Shown here piece by piece: positions 1 through 7,953 of a DNA stretch of 54,918 bases. The first letter of the stretch is position 1. Each line of letters opens with the position of its first letter. This DNA is from Bacillota bacterium (lineage in GTDB: Bacteria > Bacillota > Clostridia > Lachnospirales > Lachnospiraceae). The stretch spans positions 1 through 54,918 of the forward strand of contig JAEZLZ010000143.1 in the NCBI GenBank assembly GCA_023415055.1, read 5' to 3'. Below the pieces are notes generated by a model that was given only the letters and a program-made list of their open reading frames with translations, was not told the DNA's origin and ran no database searches. Position numbers and translations under genes: made by a program.

Positions 1-233
1 TTGTGGGTGGTTGTTTACATTATAACAGAAATCAGCCATACATACCCTAGAAAATATGAAGTTTTCAACGTTTTTTAAAGGGTGGTAGAATTTAGTCCTG
101 CACCGGAATTTACTTTTTCAAGTCAGCTTCTAAAACTCTAACATACTTAAATTTAAATATGAGTTATAAGACTGATCTGCTTACAAACACTTTTATCTCT
201 ATTTGCAGATAAAATTTCGTTTTGATTAGCAGT

Positions 234-776
234 TTACTTGTTAATAACTGATATACCATTAACCTTCAAATTACCATCACTATCCACATTACCACTGATC
301 TGAACCTCTTTAGCTGTAAAGTAAATGTAATGAAAATTCTCCTGCCTGTATGATTTATAAATTATATTCCCTTCTGGTTCGTAGAATACAATGTCTCCTT
401 TGTAATAACCAAATCTGCCTCTAAGGTTGACCTTACCCTTCATATCACCACCGCTGAAAGAAGCGGAGTTTTTGACTAGAATCTCTTTACGACCATTTTT
501 ATAATGGATTTTATAATTTTCTAAATCAATCATAGTACCATTGACTAAGCTAATATTATATGCATCAAGTAAATCTCCTTCTAATATTGAAAAGCTGCCT
601 TCTACAGTACACTTACGTTGAGATATTAAAGCAAATACACATTCTTCACAACCATCAGCAATTATCTTAAATTCCTTGGCCATTTGTTGATTATAGAGTA
701 TCATAAAACCACATTCAAGACGAGTAACAGTACCCTCTATTTTAGCCGTACATTTAGTGCTCTTTTCTCTCTTCAT
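234..776 (-). CDS. Hypothetical protein, 180 aa
   Basis: I do not recognise this protein. It is predicted soluble, with no signal peptide or membrane segment. It has an N-terminal basic stretch, a Cys-containing segment around residues 35-60 (C-x2-C in GCEECVFA), and then many alternating beta-like segments with Gly turns (GKVNLRGRFGYYKGD). This suggests a beta-rich fold, possibly a beta-helix or barrel. I chose the ATG at 776 because GGAG lies 6 nt upstream; a TTG four codons earlier overlaps that ribosome binding site. It lies 3' of a micro-ORF (808-882) and the large glycine-zipper protein, so it may be the last gene of that transcription unit. It could be a partner or immunity protein of that neighbour, but this rests on position only. 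Confidence 0.6.
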   Translation of the reverse strand: MKREKSTKCTAKIEGTVTRLECGFMILYNQQMAKEFKIIADGCEECVFALISQRKCTVEGSFSILEGDLLDAYNISLVNGTMIDLENYKIHYKNGRKEILVKNSASFSGGDMKGKVNLRGRFGYYKGDIVFYEPEGNIIYKSYRQENFHYIYFTAKEVQISGNVDSDGNLKVNGISVINK

Positions 777-807
777 AATTTTCTCCAATTATTTTTAATA
801 ACCATTT

Positions 808-882
808 TTAATGATTTATTTCTTTTTCTATTAGTCTAACTGTTGTTTCTAATAATCTTTTGCATTTTATTTCATCATTCAT
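808..882 (-). CDS. Micro-ORF, 24 aa
   Basis: This short reading frame starts MNDEIKCKRLLETT and ends in a Lys/Glu-rich amphipathic stretch. AGGAG sits 8 nt before the ATG (891-895), a well-placed ribosome binding site. It lies between the 789-aa gene and the 180-aa gene on the same strand. It could be a genuine microprotein, a leader peptide coupling translation of the next gene, or chance. I do not recognise a family. Confidence 0.35.
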   Translation of the reverse strand: MNDEIKCKRLLETTVRLIEKEINH

Positions 883-983
883 GAGTTATACTCCTGTTTA
901 CGAAGAACGAATATCCTGCTGATTGCAATGCACAAATTGCTTATCATCTGTCATTGTAATTCTGTCTATATGAATCCCCATTT

Positions 984-3353
984 TTACTCAGCTTCAATTC
1001 CAATCGCAAATGCACTCTTATACTTATTCATACTCTTCATAGCAATCTTCATAGCACCTACAGATTCTTCTGCATTTTTGATTTCCAACCTAAGCTGTTT
1101 CTTTTCTTCCTTGTTTGCTACATCAGCCTTAAGTTTCAGCTCAACAAGTCCTTTTTCAATATCTGCAATATTCTTTACATACTGCTCATAAATTGTATCT
1201 GAATATGCCAGATCATGCTCATCATTAAGGAATATTTCTCTTACGGAAACCATTAATATGGCAGACTGTAATATTGTAGTTTTCTTGCCCATCATACTAG
1301 CAGCCCCTGCAGCGCCACCTACTCCAGCTCCAATTCCCAAGCCTAGCACGGCACCACCACCAACAATAGCCATTGTTCCTCCAGCCATACCAAGTCCACC
1401 AATAGCAATCGCACCACCACCAAGATAAGCAAGACATGCGCTAGTTAATGCAGCTCCACTTAATCCTGCAAAATTTGAACCAACTAGAGCAACTGCAATA
1501 GCTGGTGCAAAAGCACCTGCTGTAATAACAGCAGCAATTGTTATGCCTGCAGTTACAGCCAGACTAGTTATTGCTGCTTTCAAAACTTCATTTAATTCTC
1601 TAAGGACCTTGTTATGACATTTTCTCAGACGTTTTATATATCCAGATGTGTAATATTCTTTTGCAAAGAAACTATCGAGATAATTATCTCCTTCAGATTC
1701 CTTATATCCTCCCAATGGGATCATTAATCCGTTATACTTTTTGCTTGGAACATCATTCCCTTTCTTATCCTTTTCAATACTTAGCGCATAATATGGTTCA
1801 AATAGCATTGCTTCTAACAAAACAAGTCTCAACCAAGTTCCTTTAGGATTATTCTCTTCAACCTTCTTTACAAGTTCATCTTTGCTATACCAATGGAGTT
1901 CAGCTCCTTCCATTTGTGTAAAAGCTGCAAACCCACTTTCCATATATGTTTTCCATTCATCAACCCATTTCTGTTTAAGCTCTATAATCTTATCTTTTCC
2001 AACAGGTATATTTGTAGCTTGGATATCATTTAAAGTCTTAAACAACTCCAAATTATATAGAATTTCAGTCTGCTCTAATGTCAGACCAAGTTTCTCAAAG
2101 TTCATCCCATCACCAATTCTTTCGTATATTCTATCATCGGAGGCTGTATATGTATTTCTTGAAATTGTTTCATACATTCCCTTTATTCTCTTTACATCAC
2201 GTACCTTTAAGAAATTAACTGCTTCAGCACCTACTGCTACTGCAAACCTACCTACACCAACATAATTTACCGATACCCAGTATTTCTGTGTAACTATTGC
2301 CTCTGTAATGTCAACCACAGTAAACACTCCAGTTGATACAGTAAGCATTCTTGTTAATGTTGGGTTACTTATAGGTTTAATTTCATTCCAGTCAAGTAAT
2401 GCAAAATCAGATATTTTCTCAGTTTTATGCTGTTTTAATTGCATTGCAAGCCTTCTCACAAATAAGAACACTCTTACAATACATTCATTTGCAACAACTG
2501 GAATCGCTTGCTTTCCAAGCTCGACCAATGCACCCAATTCTCCTCTAAAATCAAATTTAACAACTGTGTCCTTAATGATTTTTCCATTCTCATCATGTTT
2601 CGCAAATAATGTACCGTTAAAAAGTTTAGATAGTAATACGGAAATTGATTTATCTTGTATCTTCATATCTTTAAATATTGGTAGCGTTGCTATCTCTTTC
2701 GCCATAGATAACAACGGGCCAGGCAGACCTGTTCCTCCACCCAAACCGGCAGTGCTACTTGAGCCAGCAATGTCACTAATTAAATGGAAAAACCAAATAG
2801 CAGATCCTTTTATTATCTTATCCGGTACGTCATTACCTATAAATATCTTGCTTTTTTCAGAAACTGGTACGATTAAAAAATTGCCATTAGTATCTGTACC
2901 ATAAGATTTCTCCGTAAACTGTGTTAACAACGAAAACATCAAGCCAACAATTGTTGGGTGATGAGCAAAGTCTCTTAAATGATGCTGCAATCCGCCGCCA
3001 TAATCCGGAGTATTACCATCACTTGGAATAGGAAACATCTTTTCAAGAAATGCAACTGACGACTTAATATCTCCATCTTTACATCCCATTATCTCTGCAG
3101 TTTTCTTTACAAAATCATCAACTTTTTCATCTGCAATAGACTTACCCTTAGCGAGATCGAAATCTCCAACCCAAAGAATATCCATCATGCCACAAAGAAG
3201 GCCTGATGCTATTGCAACCAAATAGTCCAATTTGTCAGCATGGCTTGAAAGCATATCAATTTGGGTATCCAAATCGAATATGCTTCTTTCAATATCTGTG
3301 CTTGCTATGTATTTATCATCCGACATTAATTCAATTTTCAATTCATTGCTCAT
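984..3353 (-). CDS. Large protein with glycine-zipper hydrophobic region
   Basis: The family is not recognised. The predicted protein is about 789 aa. Residues 1-590 look soluble, with a short Gly/Ser-rich stretch near residue 200 (AGSSSTAGLGGGTGLPG). Residues about 598-690 form a long Ala/Gly/Ile/Val-rich segment with repeated GxxxG-like spacing, typical of glycine-zipper membrane-inserting regions. The last 80 residues are charged and probably coiled-coil (IEKGLVELKLKADVANKEEK). This layout fits a membrane-acting effector or colicin-like protein, but that is inference. The ATG at 3353 has no clear ribosome binding site; GGAAGG lies about 13 nt upstream, and TTG codons before it are alternatives. 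A good sigma-A promoter lies about 90 bp upstream, so the gene is expressed independently of the defence genes. Confidence 0.75.
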   Translation of the reverse strand: MSNELKIELMSDDKYIASTDIERSIFDLDTQIDMLSSHADKLDYLVAIASGLLCGMMDILWVGDFDLAKGKSIADEKVDDFVKKTAEIMGCKDGDIKSSVAFLEKMFPIPSDGNTPDYGGGLQHHLRDFAHHPTIVGLMFSLLTQFTEKSYGTDTNGNFLIVPVSEKSKIFIGNDVPDKIIKGSAIWFFHLISDIAGSSSTAGLGGGTGLPGPLLSMAKEIATLPIFKDMKIQDKSISVLLSKLFNGTLFAKHDENGKIIKDTVVKFDFRGELGALVELGKQAIPVVANECIVRVFLFVRRLAMQLKQHKTEKISDFALLDWNEIKPISNPTLTRMLTVSTGVFTVVDITEAIVTQKYWVSVNYVGVGRFAVAVGAEAVNFLKVRDVKRIKGMYETISRNTYTASDDRIYERIGDGMNFEKLGLTLEQTEILYNLELFKTLNDIQATNIPVGKDKIIELKQKWVDEWKTYMESGFAAFTQMEGAELHWYSKDELVKKVEENNPKGTWLRLVLLEAMLFEPYYALSIEKDKKGNDVPSKKYNGLMIPLGGYKESEGDNYLDSFFAKEYYTSGYIKRLRKCHNKVLRELNEVLKAAITSLAVTAGITIAAVITAGAFAPAIAVALVGSNFAGLSGAALTSACLAYLGGGAIAIGGLGMAGGTMAIVGGGAVLGLGIGAGVGGAAGAASMMGKKTTILQSAILMVSVREIFLNDEHDLAYSDTIYEQYVKNIADIEKGLVELKLKADVANKEEKKQLRLEIKNAEESVGAMKIAMKSMNKYKSAFAIGIEAE

Positions 3354-3439
3354 TAAAATGCACCGGCCTTCCAACAATATGTTTCTAAAACTTAGTGAGT
3401 TCTAAAGTTCTGCGATAAAAAACAAAATATGACAATAAT

Positions 3440-3468
3440 ATTATAATCTTAATCGTGGATAGTATCAA
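3440..3468 (-). promoter_or_regulatory. Sigma-A promoter for the glycine-zipper gene
   Basis: On the minus strand TTGATA (3463-3468) and a perfect TATAAT (3440-3445) are separated by exactly 17 nt. Transcription would start near 3433 and give a leader of about 80 nt. The rest of the non-coding stretch 3378-3700 is very AT-rich and I see no other gene in it. Confidence 0.65.
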
Positions 3469-3700
3469 TTGTAATTTTACTAATATTTACTACATCCTTA
3501 ATTTGGTTGTTTTTTGACCAAAAGCCACTAATTTCAATAACTATTTTTCAACTATTGGGATTCTATATCTCCACATTGAAATTTTTATAGTACAAATAAA
3601 AATTAATAGAATTAGAAATAATTAATATCAATAAATAGGTATGTGAATCTGTTTATATCCGTACATGTAGAAACCATATATTTGTAACATCAGCAAATAA

Positions 3701-3759
3701 GAAAAAAATCCAGAGAAGTACGCTCATCGGTTCTTCCGATACTAAGTACTTCTCTGGAT
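3701..3759 (-). terminator. Rho-independent terminator
   Basis: A perfect 14-bp inverted repeat (3708-3721 and 3746-3759) encloses a second 5-bp stem (ATCGG/CCGAT around 3726-3740). On the minus strand the hairpin is followed directly by a run of seven T (A-run at 3702-3708). It lies just after the stop codon of the integrase fragment, so it is the original terminator of the recombinase gene and now closes transcription coming from the defence island. Confidence 0.85.
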
Positions 3760-3769
3760 TCCTTAAACC

Positions 3770-4047
3770 CTACTTAATAATAATCTTATTCTGCAACCCA
3801 GCAAATACCTCCTGCTTCTTCTCTGCCGTTGCTTCTGCGTAGATACCCATCGTAGTTGAGATATCTGCATGTCCCATAACCGACTGGATAACCTTCAAAT
3901 TTGACTCATTCTCACAAAGTCTCGTGCAGAAGGTGTGCCTTAGGTTGTGGGCTGAGAAGCTGGGGAGAATCAATGGCGTCCTTTTTTCCTCCAAGGCCTT
4001 TGCCGTCTCCAGCTTATTATAGGCCTCTGTGATTCTGTTCCTATTAT
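3770..4047 (-). pseudogene. Tyrosine recombinase (integrase), C-terminal fragment
   Basis: The fragment keeps the C-terminal catalytic end of a phage/ICE-type tyrosine recombinase: HxxR in SAHNLRHTFC, the later His in GHADISTT, and the nucleophilic Tyr in MGIYAEAT. It ends in a basic tail. The N-terminal arm-binding domain, core-binding domain and the first catalytic Arg are absent. Coding sense can be followed upstream to about 4047 (RITEAYNKLE), where the frame runs into the truncated DUF6361 gene. It cannot be an active recombinase. It shows that an integrative element once ended here, and the host attachment site may lie close to the 3.7 kb terminator. Confidence 0.8.
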
Positions 4048-5072
4048 TCTGTCAACTTCTTCAATATTGCTATTTGAAAAAGCTTCTTTTAAGGAACGGA
4101 GAAAACTTTTAAGCCAGTAATTAGTAACATTTAACCTTTCAAAAATGGTATCCAAATCGATTTGATGTATAAATGGTAGCATGGTTTGTAGCATCTCCCA
4201 CTCATCATTAGCTGTCTCATTCTTGCCATCGGACAGCAGGACATTATAACGTACTCTTGCCATATATACCAATCGATTGAAATCACATGCCAGAAGCATA
4301 AGCTCCTCAAGATCCGGATTTACTTTTCCCCGTAAATCTTCTGTTAGTGCTTCAAAACTCCCATATTTTTCTAAATCTATTTTGTTTTGTAATAAATAGG
4401 CGAAAAGACTGTCCGGTATTGACTTCACAATCTGTTCTTGTAAAAATACCGCTTCGTCTGATAGTAACTGAATTGTCAGGTTCTCTCTCCAATTTGTACG
4501 ATATGTATCTGGAAGATTCCAGAATTGAAACGATGTAATGTCTCCTGCGTCCTTATCATCTTTATCGTTTTCATCTGCTTCGTCATTCCGATTACCTAGT
4601 TTGAACACTTCCTTTTGTTTCAGAAAAGTACTTACTAGTTTTATATAATTGGGTATTGATAATGAGCTCTCTTTGAAAATACCGAAGGTCTTTATTCCAT
4701 TCCAATAGATATTCGAAGGTTTACGCGCCACCCATGCATTGGGAAGGACTCTGGCTCCGATAACGCCATCTTTATCATTCTCCAATAATTTTTTACCCCA
4801 CCATTTCTCCTCATCATCAATTTTTCTCATGATGGTGTTATAATCTCTTCCGTATTTACCATCAGCAGCTTCTTTTAAAACATATGGTACAATTAAAAAA
4901 TATTTAGCACGAGTCTGGATAGTTGAAGTTCCTGGGAAAAATATATTTGCAAATCCATCACGAATTATACCTATGCCCAGTTCATCTACAGCTCCTTCCT
5001 CCTGTAATAGATTAATTACATCCAATCCTTATCACGTTCTGCTTTTGAAAAATCAATCCACCCCAGCTGCAT
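4048..5072 (-). pseudogene. DUF6361 family protein, frameshifted and truncated
   Basis: The translation matches my memory of the DUF6361 family: LGWIDFS at the start, then VDELGIGIIRDGFA and FPGTSTIQTRAKYF. The real start is the ATG at 5072 (MQLGWIDFS), with AAGGAG 8 nt upstream. About 15 codons in, near 5026-5031, one base appears to be missing: the first frame hits a stop and the main frame continues from a TTG at 5025. At the 3' end the family sequence stops near EEVDRIIG and runs out of frame into the integrase fragment. The gene is therefore damaged at both ends. The family's function is unknown to me. A programmed frameshift is a less likely alternative. Confidence 0.7.
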
Positions 5073-5144
5073 AGTGCTATCTCCTTCATTTGTAATAACT
5101 CGTACTTTATCAACTGCTTATGTCTATCTTAATACCCAATAACA

Positions 5145-5179
5145 ACACCTCATATGACAATTTATATCATAAGAGGTGT
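5145..5179. repeat. Inverted repeat / hairpin
   Basis: Two 13-bp arms (starting ACACCTC and ending GAGGTGT), with one mismatch, flank a short AT-rich loop. There is no T-run on either strand, so it is not a classical terminator. It lies between the DUF6361 and DUF429 fragments and may mark an old junction or a former operator. Confidence 0.45.
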
Positions 5180-5219
5180 CCAATAAATCGGATTTGAATA
5201 AACGTTTTTAATACCATCA

Positions 5220-5417
5220 CTATATAGGAATCATTGCCATACTAAAAATTCTTCCTGAACATGCCACTTTAAAAACTCTTATTTTTGGTATCACCATCTG
5301 CATTAATAGACCTGTCTCATCGCTCATCGGGTTTTCCGGTATTATTTCATAATCACCTTGATTAGCAATATTAGCCGTAACCGAAAAACATACTGCATCC
5401 ACGATATCATCAATATT
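5220..5417 (-). pseudogene. DUF429 (RNase H-like) protein, C-terminal fragment
   Basis: The residues IDDIVDAVCFSVTAN and ENPMSDETGLLMQMVIPK resemble the C-terminal end of DUF429 proteins, which are predicted RNase H-like nucleases whose last acidic residues sit in a D-D-x2-D-A motif. The rest of the family domain is missing. After the expected family end (VIPK) the frame continues for about 22 unrelated residues. Upstream it is joined directly to a Nudix fragment. The recognition is from memory of the motif and needs a profile search. Confidence 0.5.
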
Positions 5418-5422
5418 ACACA

Positions 5423-5551
5423 ATTATATAGACCTTTATATGGATCCTTCCTTCTTTTACAAAACAGTAGTCTCTTGCCATCCTGACTATATACCATAAT
5501 ACAGTTATATCCTGCACAATTCCTCCGTTGATTTATAATTGAATAATTATT
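5423..5551 (-). pseudogene. Nudix hydrolase, N-terminal fragment
   Basis: Translated from an in-frame stop at 5552, this stretch reads NCAGYNCIMVYS, KRLLFCKRRKDPYKGLYN, the usual first beta strands of Clostridia Nudix hydrolases just before the GGKIE part of the Nudix box. The Nudix box itself (G-x5-E-x7-R-E-U-x-E-E-x-G-U) is absent. At LYN the frame runs into the DUF429 fragment. A deletion joining two neighbouring genes would explain this. Confidence 0.6.
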
Positions 5552-5627
5552 TTACATTATACTCCAGAATCCAATATTTCTCAATAAAAGATGCATTATA
5601 ATGATTAGGAAAGCCGTATAAAGTAGC

Positions 5628-6178
5628 TTATTTTCTATCATGGAAATCCTTTTCCACTTCTTCTTTCCACCTTTTATTCACCTTTCCTTCGGAGCGGCAA
5701 TAAGAAATAGCCCTGTTCATTGCTTGATAATTTAATTCTGTTCCTCTGGAATCTGCCACATAGTTAGAAGCATAATCTTTATCAATCCCAAATTGTTCTG
5801 CGGTTTCAATGGCGTCAATATTGGCTCCGAGAAAGATAAACTCCCAGTCATACCTTTCTTTCTGATGTTTTATCATCTTCTTTATTGTTTCATAGTTATA
5901 CTCTTTACTCGAATTCTCATAGCCATCTGTTGTAATAACGAATAATAATTTACTTGCTCTATCCTCGTCTTTCGCAAACTTCTGGACAATCCCCATGTAG
6001 TGAATTGATTGCCCGATGGCATCCAGTAATGCTGTACCGCCCCGTACATAATATTTCCTTTTCCATTATCTCCGGTGAGTTCTGTATTACATCTCTTTTT
6101 CTGAAGTATCAATTTAGTCATCAAATAGTGCGGTGGCTACATTAACCTCTCCGTTTAGACCACCCTGGCCTAATCTTC
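5628..6178 (-). pseudogene. von Willebrand factor A (TerY-like) protein, degraded
   Basis: The 3' part encodes a recognisable vWA C-terminal half: YYVRGGTALLDAIG, then RASKLLFVITTDGYENSS, then WEFIFLGANIDAIETAEQFG. Upstream, GEVNVATALFDD is followed by an in-frame stop, and the PEIMEKE/YYVRGG join needs a frame change near 6055-6065. The MIDAS motif DxSxS that should begin the domain is missing. The gene therefore carries at least one stop, one frameshift and an N-terminal deletion. The C-terminal 122 codons remain open from 5996, but that fragment lacks the metal site. Confidence 0.75.
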
Positions 6179-6238
6179 AAAGATTGGCATCCCTTGCTTA
6201 AGCCAAAACTCCATATTTTTTGAATTAAATATATTAAA

Positions 6239-6284
6239 CCTCCTGTACCGATAGTATCTTGATCCATACTATCAGTACAGGAGG
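6239..6284 (-). terminator. Strong hairpin, probable terminator of the ATPase module
   Basis: Two 19-bp arms (6239-6257 and 6266-6284), differing by one position that forms a G-U pair on the minus-strand RNA, flank an 8-nt loop. The minus strand then continues with a moderately U-rich stretch (TTTAATATATTT). It follows the last remnant of the 6.65 kb gene and is the natural end of the transcript coming from 14 kb. Confidence 0.6.
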
Positions 6285-6353
6285 TGCAAAAAGACGTTGT
6301 TTATTTACCGCTTACATTCTACTTGTAACCAATCCGCTCTCATAACAGCCATT

Positions 6354-6566
6354 TTAATTAGTCACAACACCATCTAGATCATATACAGTACACATCAAAG
6401 AGAAAGTTTCTGTTATCTCATCAGAAATAGCCTCACTAATAACATTCAATTCCTTTCCACTCATGTATGCAAGAATTTTAAATTCGTCAATATCATACTT
6501 TTCTAGATTACGCACAAGTTCTCCATATGAAAATCCCTGAGAACTTATATAGGATTGTGCACAAAA
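6354..6566 (-). pseudogene. Detached C-terminal domain of the upstream alpha-CTD-like gene
   Basis: An open stretch of 70 codons without its own start reads GFSYGELVRNLEKYDIDEFK and later ETFSLMCTVYDLDGVV, resembling the end of an FxLYD/Ig-like domain. Between it and the stop at 6650, the frame of the upstream gene continues after the stop for about 30 acidic, Ser/Gly-rich linker codons, then needs one frame change near 6555-6570. The simplest reading is that the upstream protein once extended through here and was cut by a nonsense mutation plus a frameshift. Confidence 0.55.
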
Positions 6567-6649
6567 TCAGAGCCCCCTTTCTCCCTTGAAGTCCCAGTAT
6601 TCTCATCTGAGCTAATATTCAGCACATTGTCAAATGTAGGACCGGCATT

Positions 6650-7933
6650 TCAATCGCTTTCCGCTGTATAAAATTCTTTATCTGTATTACAATTAATATT
6701 TACCTGCGCACTGTCATATAAACAATTGTCATATTCATCATCAATCTCAACTATGAATGAAATCTTCCTTATGTTATTATAAGAAATAGAATCACATATT
6801 TCCGTATCATAAATTGTATAATTCCTAAAGTCGCTTTCCCCTGCCTCTACCTCACCGAGGCTGATATAATTATCATCCCCATGTTTTTTACCATTGATTT
6901 GTATATCATGAATCCAAAAGTTCTTAGTCTCATCAGAATCATTTACAACCCAAATGTTTAAATTTATTGTTTCATCTAAATTGTCAAAGTCTATTCCATC
7001 AAACTCAACCTGTACATCATCATTGTCAAATACTACCATATTCTCAAACTCAAAATCATCTTCTAGATCATCTTCAGACACTAGCTCATCATCTGATTCC
7101 GTTTCGGTGTCTGATAAATAATTCCTGACTTTTACTGATCCCATAGTTTCTGTAACAGTATTACACATAACAAATACTCTGCGACTATTATCAAGTTCCA
7201 TATCATCTTCATCGTCAATTTCGACTGAAAAATCAACCGGAATAATTTCTTCATATTCGACACCGTTTACATTCAGAACCTTTTCATTCAAGTAATCACT
7301 GTCGCAACTTTCCAAGGATCCCAAATTATCAATAGATTCATAAATAACACCATTAACATTGACATTTTTTGCCCAAAAATTGCGTATCTCATTTGAACTA
7401 TTACTGATCCAAATGCTTATGATAAGAGTCTTTTCATTTGCATCAAATTTCAATCCGCAAAAATCTATTGTAATGTCTTCGTCATCATAAATTGTAATAT
7501 CCTCGAAACTATCAATCTTTGATGAGACATCATCTCTCTGCAGTATAGGATTATTAATAGTACTCGTTCCTTGCTCCTTTAATGTATCCAATTCATCTAT
7601 AGTGGTATCCTTATCAATGAAATCTGAGAAGACAAATTCCTCATCAATATACTCACCGTCATCATCGACAAGAAACTCATCATCGTCTTCAAAAACATCA
7701 TCGTCTATAAATTTGTCAATCTCATCTTCTGTAGTGTCTGAAAAGCCCTCATTGGAAACAAAGCCACCTTCCGCTAAGGCATTCAGTATCTCCTGGGCTC
7801 CCTTCTGGTTAAGATTTCTTATTTCAAGAAGCTGATCTTCCGTAATATCTGCAAGTTCATCAACATCTGTATATCCGGCATTGAGCAGGCAGTATTTAGC
7901 TCTTGCCGATATGTTCCAATCTCTTATCCTCAT
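6650..7933 (-). CDS. Acidic protein with RNAP alpha-CTD-like HhH domain
   Basis: Residues about 5-55 (ISARAKYCLLNAGYTDVDEL, then EIRNLNQKGAQEIL) strongly resemble the helix-hairpin-helix C-terminal domain of the RNA polymerase alpha subunit. A very Asp/Glu-rich linker follows, then two similar beta-rich domains of about 115 residues (EFDGIDFDN..TINLNIWVVNDSDETKNFW and a diverged copy starting near residue 160), probably Ig-like. The ATG at 7933 has AGGAG 8 nt upstream; a GTG two codons earlier is too close to that site. It follows the BrxD-like ATPase by 20 bp. A likely role is DNA or RNAP binding as accessory of the SMC-like/BrxD-like pair (inference). Downstream sequence suggests loss of a third domain. 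Confidence 0.75.
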   Translation of the reverse strand: MRIRDWNISARAKYCLLNAGYTDVDELADITEDQLLEIRNLNQKGAQEILNALAEGGFVSNEGFSDTTEDEIDKFIDDDVFEDDDEFLVDDDGEYIDEEFVFSDFIDKDTTIDELDTLKEQGTSTINNPILQRDDVSSKIDSFEDITIYDDEDITIDFCGLKFDANEKTLIISIWISNSSNEIRNFWAKNVNVNGVIYESIDNLGSLESCDSDYLNEKVLNVNGVEYEEIIPVDFSVEIDDEDDMELDNSRRVFVMCNTVTETMGSVKVRNYLSDTETESDDELVSEDDLEDDFEFENMVVFDNDDVQVEFDGIDFDNLDETINLNIWVVNDSDETKNFWIHDIQINGKKHGDDNYISLGEVEAGESDFRNYTIYDTEICDSISYNNIRKISFIVEIDDEYDNCLYDSAQVNINCNTDKEFYTAESD

Positions 7934-7953
7934 AGGCACTGCTCCTAATCTAC

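Noticed and set aside
190..225. 8-bp inverted repeat TTTTATCT/AGATAAAA after the 180-aa gene
   Set aside because: All-AT stem without a T-run on the minus strand; too weak to call a terminator.
928..3388. Several plus-strand open frames opposite the glycine-zipper gene
   Set aside because: They are antisense to a long convincing gene, have no ribosome binding sites and read as Ser/Leu/Ile-rich shadow sequence.
5882..6124. 80-codon minus-strand frame overlapping the vWA remnant
   Set aside because: The vWA signature lies in other frames (GEVNVATALFDD and YYVRGGTALLDAIG). This frame is a by-product of the decay.
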